A program made the position numbers and the translations under genes. A model generated the notes under the pieces. That model searched no databases. It was not told the DNA's origin and saw nothing but the letters and a program-made list of their open reading frames with translations. From Blakeslea trispora (taxonomy: Eukaryota; Mucoromycota; Mucoromycetes; Mucorales; Choanephoraceae), in the NCBI GenBank assembly GCA_025331445.1, contig JAIWNE010000036.1:186001-250000 (forward strand): a DNA stretch of 64,000 bases. Reading direction: 5' to 3'. This document shows, piece by piece, positions 57,976 to 64,000 of this stretch (its first letter is position 1; the number at the start of each line of letters is the position of its first letter).

Positions 57976-59028
57976 ATGTTTGACTATAACAATAACTCTC
58001 ATCGCCGCTATAACCCTTTGACCAAGTCATGGGTTCTTTGTTCTCCACATCGCACGCAAAGACCTTGGCAAGGACAGCAAGAAGGAGGTGATGTAGAACA
58101 AAGGCCAGAGTATGATCCAAAGTGCTATCTTTGTCCCGGAAACCAACGTGCCAACAGCGAGAAAAACCCAAATTATGAAGCTACTTTCCGCTTCCCTAAC
58201 GACTTTGCTGCTGTCAAAGCAGATCAGCCTGAACTAGAAGCCAATGACGATGACTTGATCAAGGTAGAAGGTGTTCGTGGAGAGTGTCATGTAATTTGCT
58301 TTTCTCCTCGTCACGACTTGACTTTAGCCGAAATGTCTGTTGAAGAAATCAAGAAAGTAGTTGATATTTGGACAGACAGTTACGTAGAAATGAAGAAAAA
58401 GAAATATGTAAGCCATGTTCAGATCTTTGAGAACAAGGGTGCTGCTATGGGCTGTTCAAATCCTCATCCTCATGGTCAAATGTGGTGTACTGAACGCATA
58501 CCTGAGGAGCCTGGTAAGGAGCTTGCTTCTTTGCAAGAATATAGCAAAAAACATCAAGGCAAGTGTCTGTTGTGTGATTATGCTCAACGCGAGTTGAGTG
58601 ATCCTGAGCGCAAACGCACAGTGTTTGAGAACGATACTTTTTTGGTGGTGGTTCCCTTTTGGGCTGTCTGGCCATTTGAAGTTATGGTGTTGCCCAAGAC
58701 ACATATTGACTCTTTGCCCGAAATGAGTGAAAAGCAAAAGGTTGATCTTGCTGATGCTGTCCGACGTGTGACTTGTCGCTATGACAATTTGTTTCAAACC
58801 AGTTTTCCTTACTCTATGGGTATTCATCAAAAGCCTATAAGTGGCGAGCATGAATATGCTCATCTTCATCTTCATTACTATCCTCCTCTTCTCAGAAGTG
58901 CCACAGTTCGCAAGTTCCTTGTAGGTTATGAAATGTTAGGTGAACCACAACGCGATTTGACACCTGAACAAGCTGCTGCTCGCCTTAGAGAGCTTTCAGA
59001 AGTTCATTACAAGTCTCAATCCAATTAG
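57976..59028 (+). CDS. GAL7: Galactose-1-phosphate uridylyltransferase
   Basis: Leloir-pathway enzyme exchanging UDP between UDP-glucose and galactose-1-phosphate in the cytosol. One exon, 350 residues, matching the family length. Motifs: RRYNPLTKSWVLCSPHRTQR, zinc-type CYLCPGNQRAN (near residues 50-60), RGECHVICFSPRHDLTL, the active-site CSNPHPHGQMW with the nucleotidylated His in H164-P-H166, CLLCDYAQRE, FWAVWPFEVMVLPKTH and HLHLHYYPPLLRS. Every catalytic and metal ligand I know for the family is visible. It has no introns, unlike most neighbours. No other galactose gene is in the window. Confidence 0.97.
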   Translation: MFDYNNNSHRRYNPLTKSWVLCSPHRTQRPWQGQQEGGDVEQRPEYDPKCYLCPGNQRANSEKNPNYEATFRFPNDFAAVKADQPELEANDDDLIKVEGVRGECHVICFSPRHDLTLAEMSVEEIKKVVDIWTDSYVEMKKKKYVSHVQIFENKGAAMGCSNPHPHGQMWCTERIPEEPGKELASLQEYSKKHQGKCLLCDYAQRELSDPERKRTVFENDTFLVVVPFWAVWPFEVMVLPKTHIDSLPEMSEKQKVDLADAVRRVTCRYDNLFQTSFPYSMGIHQKPISGEHEYAHLHLHYYPPLLRSATVRKFLVGYEMLGEPQRDLTPEQAAARLRELSEVHYKSQSN

Positions 59029-59378
59029 AATACACACATATTCATTGTTATAAAAACTTAAAAAAAATCTTGTAATATAGTTGACATCCCTCCCCTCCTC
59101 TTTTCAAACAATCAAATAGAGAAAGAGATTTATATATGAAATAAAGCGTTTGTAATTCGTAATAATCTTGTTCTATTTTGGTCTTTTCTATCTTAACAAA
59201 AGCAGCAAAATAAACAAATCAAACAGTCTTACCAAACAAACTAGTAATAGGTTAATTTTCCGTAATGGTAGGCCAGTGAGTTCACCCTATGGATTGCAGG
59301 CAATTTTTCCTTTTTTTCTTTCTCAAATATAGACGGTTTAGAGAATCTTCATAATTATTGCCCGAAAGCAAAACTACC
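59029..59378. other. GAL7 3' region and promoter of the next gene
   Basis: 350 bp containing AATAAA-like signals near 59140 and a pyrimidine-rich tract just before the next start. No coding signal. Confidence 0.5.
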
Positions 59379-60434
59379 ATGGATCAACAATCAACAAGTC
59401 AACCGAAGCAGCCGACCCACAGCAGAACTCAAAGCTATAATAGCGCACAATATCATGAGCCCTCTTCCAGCAGAAATAGCATGAATCTAATTGAAGGGAC
59501 TACACTGCATTTCCCTCAAGGGAATAGTAAAAGGCCAAACTCAGCGCTGATGGTGGATGCTCGATTGCAACGGCAGCGGTGGGATGCTTTCTTTGAGCCA
59601 CAATACTCCTTTAGTGCATTCGATCATGAGGACAGACAGAGAAAATCGCAAGATGACGAAATACACAGGAAGAAGATGGATAAGCTGATTGATGAAGGCA
59701 ATATCATGCTAGAAGCGATCAAAACGCCTCGCTCAAGTTCTAGACATAGTTATGAAAACTCTCCCTCTCATTTTAGTGCTTCTTCAACACCAACAGCAGG
59801 CGTTTTGACACCAACTCTTCCCTATCTTAATACAGATAAAACTAAACCTGACATACAAATAAGAGCACTGGAAGACGAAGCCAAGTTAATGAACCGTTTA
59901 GAATTGTTAAAGAAGATACGTATGAAGCTTGATACAAAAAACCAATATGGTCAAACAGACACAGATGATGTGCCTGAGGCATTTAGTACAAACACGGGTC
60001 AATTAACGCCTGTCATTGCGAATTGGAAGCAACTTACAGAAAAGGCAAAGCGACTACATAAAGAAGCTCAAGCAGACACTAAAAGCCTTGCACTATCTGA
60101 ATCATCATCTTCTTCTTTGAGCCTTGACGAGAAACAACTAGACATCGATAATGAAGTGGAAGGCAACACGCATTGTATGCCGTACCGCCAATCATTTCTT
60201 TGTTTCGTTTTTGGATTTCTATTTCCACCTATTTGGCTGCTTGGTGCTTTTTGTGTATCACCCCATGCAAAGCGACAATCATCTGCCAACAACAGGATCA
60301 ATCGTGTATGGCGTCGCCGGTCACGCATTGCACTATGTATTTTTTCGGTTATTTTGACGATTCTGTTAGTGATTTTCTTTGTTTTGAAACCTGATTTTGT
60401 AGGCTGGAGACGCAGTAAACAACATTTGACTTGA
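59379..60434 (+). CDS. Unknown protein with two C-terminal membrane segments, 351 aa
   Basis: I do not recognise a named family. A long hydrophilic Ser/Thr/Gln-rich N-terminal part (probably cytosolic and disordered) includes DARLQRQRWDAFFEPQYSF and a predicted helix NRLELLKKIRMKL. The C-terminal third has two hydrophobic segments: SFLCFVFGFLFPPIWLLGAF and RIALCIFSVILTILLVIFFV, separated by a basic loop (NNRINRVWRRRS). The FxFPPxWLLGA plus WRRR arrangement resembles tail-anchored serine-rich fungal proteins of unknown function. One exon. The start at 59379 has a good context (ACCATGG). It converges on RRN3, with about 200 bp between stops. Confidence 0.8.
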   Translation: MDQQSTSQPKQPTHSRTQSYNSAQYHEPSSSRNSMNLIEGTTLHFPQGNSKRPNSALMVDARLQRQRWDAFFEPQYSFSAFDHEDRQRKSQDDEIHRKKMDKLIDEGNIMLEAIKTPRSSSRHSYENSPSHFSASSTPTAGVLTPTLPYLNTDKTKPDIQIRALEDEAKLMNRLELLKKIRMKLDTKNQYGQTDTDDVPEAFSTNTGQLTPVIANWKQLTEKAKRLHKEAQADTKSLALSESSSSSLSLDEKQLDIDNEVEGNTHCMPYRQSFLCFVFGFLFPPIWLLGAFCVSPHAKRQSSANNRINRVWRRRSRIALCIFSVILTILLVIFFVLKPDFVGWRRSKQHLT

Positions 60435-60632
60435 TGTTAGTTACTATATTAATAACGATAACGATAATAAAAAAAACTACAGGCTAAAGACGGAAAGGCG
60501 TAAATATACTTGTTTTTATTGATTGAAATGAGGATGCAGAGAAACAATACAATTTGAAAAATGAAAAGAGAAAAAAAATGAGTAGTGGTGGAAATATGAA
60601 TTATGCATAGAAGAAGAAAAAACCGAAAGAAA

Positions 60633-63418
60633 TTAATGCAAGTAATGTGTAGGACTAGGACTAATACTCATAGCCATCATGCCTTCGGTTACATCTTCAT
60701 CATCGCTTTCTTCTTCACTATCTTCATCGTCATCACTTTCTTCATCTTCATCTTCAGAGATCCATTCAAAATAGATGGGATCAATAAAACCTCGGCTACT
60801 CTCTAACTTGTAAGGATCAAAGGGAAAGAAAGTCTGCACTGTTTGGAGTAGATTGGTACTTCCTAGACCGGGCACAAATACTTCTCGATTTTTTTCCATA
60901 ACAGGGTATACATACATAAAGTGAGTATTACGAGATAATTTGGCGAACTGACGTACAACAGCAGGAGCGCACAACTTGAGAGGATTGAACTTGCTCATGA
61001 TCAATCGAGGTAGGTTGCGTAGACCAACACACCATGTACGACTTGCTCCACTACCAAAGCCAGATTCAGGATGAGTTAAACGACGATGTTCCTCAGGAAT
61101 ATCCTCATCACCCATATCGTCTTCAATTTCAAGCTCGTTGTCAATGACAAGGTCTCTCCATCGGAAACAAAAGATATACATAATGGCTTGCACAACAGCA
61201 TAGAATACATCGTGTTTTGTACAATCCAAACCACGAACAAGTATCTCATTTTGGTCAACATAGCTTTCGCACCAAAATGACAAAGCTGAGACTAAGTTTT
61301 GAATAGCACTTGAATCTAAAAACTTTGCACGAGCCACATAAGAAGAGATATAAGCAGCAGCAGACACACGAGTTACATTGGGCTTCAAGGGGTCAGTGAT
61401 GTGCTTAATTAGATGATCCAGAAAGTAGGCACTGTACACATTAGCATCAAGAGAGCAATAGTAAAACAACAAGAATTGCGTGTATCGTGATTTGAGTGTC
61501 TTGAGGATAGAGCGATCAAATATGTCTACGAGACAGTAAAAAAGTTCGTTTTGTACATCCACAGAAGCTTGATTCAGATGTCTTTCAAAATATTGAAATG
61601 TCAAGTTCATCATAGCGTCTAACTTGCGAATCATATATTTGATTTGCTGAACAGAGTCATTACGGTCAGCAGCATAATCGGAAGCAACAGAGTCTACGCT
61701 GGCATCGTCTGAAACATCATCGTCCTCATCTTCAGAATCACTATGCTCGGAGTCATAATCTGCGTCAAAATTTAGGTTGTATACATCGAGTTCAATATCA
61801 TCATCCATTTCATCCAATTCTATCTGAATCTGTGCATCAATCTGAACCATCTGATCTACCACCAAGCCGAGTATTTGCTTACGCAACATGGGAGCATAGT
61901 CAGTTACGCACAAGATGTTTTTAATGTAAGCAGCTTGCTCAGCAGAATTGAAACGCTTATGAGGCATATAGCGAACTAAGCTAACAAAAAGAGAGTTCGC
62001 ACCTGTGGGAATCAATTGAAGTATACATTGGAGTGCTTCATGACAGCGGTCATACGATGTTGTACGGGTCACTGATGCGTTTTCAGGCAAATGTGCACCT
62101 ATGATGTTATATATGCATACATGATTAGAATCATGCTGTGTTCAATTCAATTCAACACAAGAGACTTACGATACCGAAAGCCTTCCACGAGCGAGTTCAA
62201 AATAGGAACCACATAAAATGCATGTGCGGAGACCAAGTTTTCCAAAAAGTCAATGTATGCATTCACAAAGGCTCTATTACGGAAGCTCCAATCTACTTGT
62301 AAGGCAGCTTCTACAAGTGTAGAGCAGGATTTATCTAGTAAGGAGACGGATTGAGAGAGAACAATGATCCATGTATATAACTTTAAAGTTGAGGGTGCTT
62401 CAGAACTATTGGGATCCCGATTCAGTGTTTCCACCAATTCGTTGTAGCGAGATGCATTTCCCTATGTAATTGCAAAAAAAAAAAAGGAACGAGTTTTAGC
62501 CGAGGTTCTTAAGCAAAATAAAATAAAATAAAATAAATAAAGACAATCAAAATGAAATGATTAAGAGAGAGGAAAAGAAAAGAAAACAGAAAGTGGAAGG
62601 AGTGTGATGTTGTGTATGGACGCAAAGTGTGTAAAGATAAAGGGTGAGATGATGTGTTGAGTGATTAGACTTGAGATGTAAGCTTACAAAGAAGCATCCA
62701 AACTCTTTTATATGAATGACATTGACCAACTACAGAATAAGGAAACTAGGAGTGCTTTTGCGAAAATTTGTAACTTTTCTATCCTCCTCTTTTTCTTTCC
62801 TTTTTCTTTCATGTAGTTCCCTAACTCTCCACAAAAGAAAGGGAATCTACAATTGCCTCGCATTTGTAGATGAGATTTTCTCTCTCTCTCTCTTTCTTTC
62901 GCTCTAATCATTGCATGAAACGATTGCATAGAAACAATTGTACAATATACTTTTTCTGGACCCACAAAAAAAAAAAGCTTTCCTTGTTAAAGAAAAGACA
63001 TATTAGGCAATTACCCGAACGCACTTTAAGAATCGAATGCTTGATTCAGTACGGGGACATGCCGCAGTAGTTGGCATTTGATGTTATGCTTGAAAAAAAT
63101 TAAAAATTTTCAAGTATAATTATATTGATAGGCCCTTTTTAAAAAAAAAACGAAATAAGGATAGAGGGAAACACAATAAAACTATCATCGAGTCAAGTAT
63201 AACTCAAGTCAAGAAATATAATGGTTTACCTGCTCTTTCTCTCGTAAAGCACCCACAACAAATGTCTTCATCATAAGCTTCATATTAGTAAGTTTTTCTT
63301 TGCTAACATTTTCGTTCGTTTCCTCTCTTTCGGCTATAGGGGGTATTGTAATTTTCGTCATATCTTGTGCTGAATCCAAGGTAGCTGTTGAAGTCATAGT
63401 AGGCGATCTTACAGGCAT
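60633..63418 (-). CDS. RRN3: RRN3, RNA polymerase I transcription initiation factor (TIF-IA)
   Basis: Bridges RNA polymerase I to core factor at rDNA promoters. Exons 63418-63230, 62461-62170 and 62098-60633 give 648 residues. Motifs: LENLVSAHAFYVVPILNSLV, VRYMPHKRFNSAEQAAYIKN, YTQFLLFYYCSLDANVYSAY, HDVFYAVVQAIMYIFCFRWR, NPLKLCAPAVVRQFAKLSRN, and LQTVQTFFPFDPYKLESSRG then FIDPIYFEW, all typical of Rrn3. An acidic insertion sits in the middle (DADYDSEHSDSEDEDDDVSD) and another at the C-terminus (EEESDDEDVTEG). The first intron is long (768 nt) for this genome. A CTTTAG acceptor-like site 12 bp upstream of the chosen ATG could mean an extra 5' exon. Confidence 0.93.
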
Positions 63419-64000
63419 TGTTTTCGAGTTGTCTAAAGTAGAGAATAAAGAAAAAAAAAATGAAAAAATTAAACAGTCGCAATCAAGAAATTTTCCTAAG
63501 CAAGTCACGATTTATGCAGATAAAGATACAGTCGAAAGTTTCACCCCGCTCCGTTTTTGATTTACTCTCGCTATAATCGTCGGAATTTTGCAAGAGTAGT
63601 ACCATTCGATCAGAAAAAAATTGGGAAATTTTTTGGGTTAGGTCTTGCTTCTCTCTGATCACTACAACTTGAGGAAGCTTAAAAAGTAGATTTCATCAAT
63701 TTTGATTAAAAAAAAGGCCACTTTGAACCTCAGAAAGAAGTATGTTTTTTAACCATCATTAGCTTCAACTCGTTCCAAAAGTGCACAGCTATAGTCAAAC
63801 TCCTTCGAATACTGTCTAGCAATGTTTTCTGTACCCTTACAAACCAATATCGAAGATTCTGCGTCGATGTTTTGAAGAAAAGGCTCAAGTTTTGTCTTGA
63901 GACTTTTGAATGTCAATTGTTCCTCCATTCATCCTTCTTGTAAGTTAATTTTAAAGTGTGCAAGTCCTTCAAGAGAACATCATAGCTCACTACAATGCTT
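63419..64000. other. Right-edge sequence with a transposon end and a small ORF
   Basis: At 63527-63528 a TA precedes CAGTCGAAAGTTTCACCCCG (63529-63548), which looks like a Tc1/mariner terminal repeat facing right. On the minus strand a 59-codon frame (63928-63749) starts MEEQLTFKSLKTKLEPFLQ, and other coding-like sequence (VSYDVLLKDLHTLKLTYKK) lies just upstream at the window edge. It could be the end of a transposon or host gene entering from the right; I cannot decide. Confidence 0.4.

Noticed and set aside
58445..58875. Minus-strand frames opposite GAL7
   Set aside because: Shadows of a fully convincing single-exon GAL7 gene.
1..64000. tRNA, rRNA or snRNA genes
   Set aside because: I looked for T-loop GTTCRANNC-type boxes and conserved rRNA stretches while reading and found none that I could fold; a tRNAscan or Rfam run would be decisive.

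Overview
This is an AT-rich, intron-dense nuclear contig from an early-diverging filamentous fungus, most likely Mucoromycotina and probably Mucorales. I infer this from many short GT-AG introns (mostly 45-65 nt), a Yippee protein, a copper-fist regulator, ER cyclophilin and RRN3 with fungal gene structures, a cobalamin adenosyltransferase (rare in fungi, known from early-diverging lineages), and DIRS, MULE-OTU, LINE, Tc1/mariner and Fanzor/TnpB-like elements. The species cannot be fixed from the sequence alone. All gene models are spliced by eye.

Layout. (1) 0-9.3 kb is a housekeeping block: 5' two thirds of SEC31 (minus; runs off or ends at the left edge), a small unknown gene, a Yippee gene, ER cyclophilin B and a membrane-anchored ubiquitin protease. 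(2) 9.3-13.8 kb is gene-poor and holds a TA-flanked DNA element split by a 5'-truncated LINE with a target-site duplication. (3) 13.8-19.5 kb has a copper-fist transcription factor, an acidic unknown protein and GAR1. (4) 20-54 kb is a transposon-rich island with five host genes embedded in it or at its edge: a P450, a calmodulin-like protein, a cobalamin adenosyltransferase, ATP synthase alpha and, at its right edge, a Zn2Cys6 factor. Its elements are a complete MULE with 160-bp TIRs and an OTU protease domain; a second, decayed MULE-OTU copy; a decayed DUF6729/DDE/3'-5' exonuclease element; a broken Tc1/mariner copy; a decayed Fanzor/TnpB-like gene; a full-length DIRS element with its internal complementary region; LINE tails; and several palindromic MITEs. 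(5) 54-64 kb returns to host genes: the Zn2Cys6 regulator, GAL7, a two-TM protein and RRN3.

How the genes relate. SEC31, cyclophilin B and the ubiquitin protease act in secretion and organelle quality control. GAR1 and RRN3 serve ribosome biogenesis. ATP1 and the cobalamin adenosyltransferase are divergently transcribed from a 0.5 kb intergenic region, and both products are expected in mitochondria. The most unusual content is transposon-borne: transposases fused to an OTU deubiquitinase-like domain, and a DDE transposase with a DEDDy exonuclease lying between its second Asp and its Glu.
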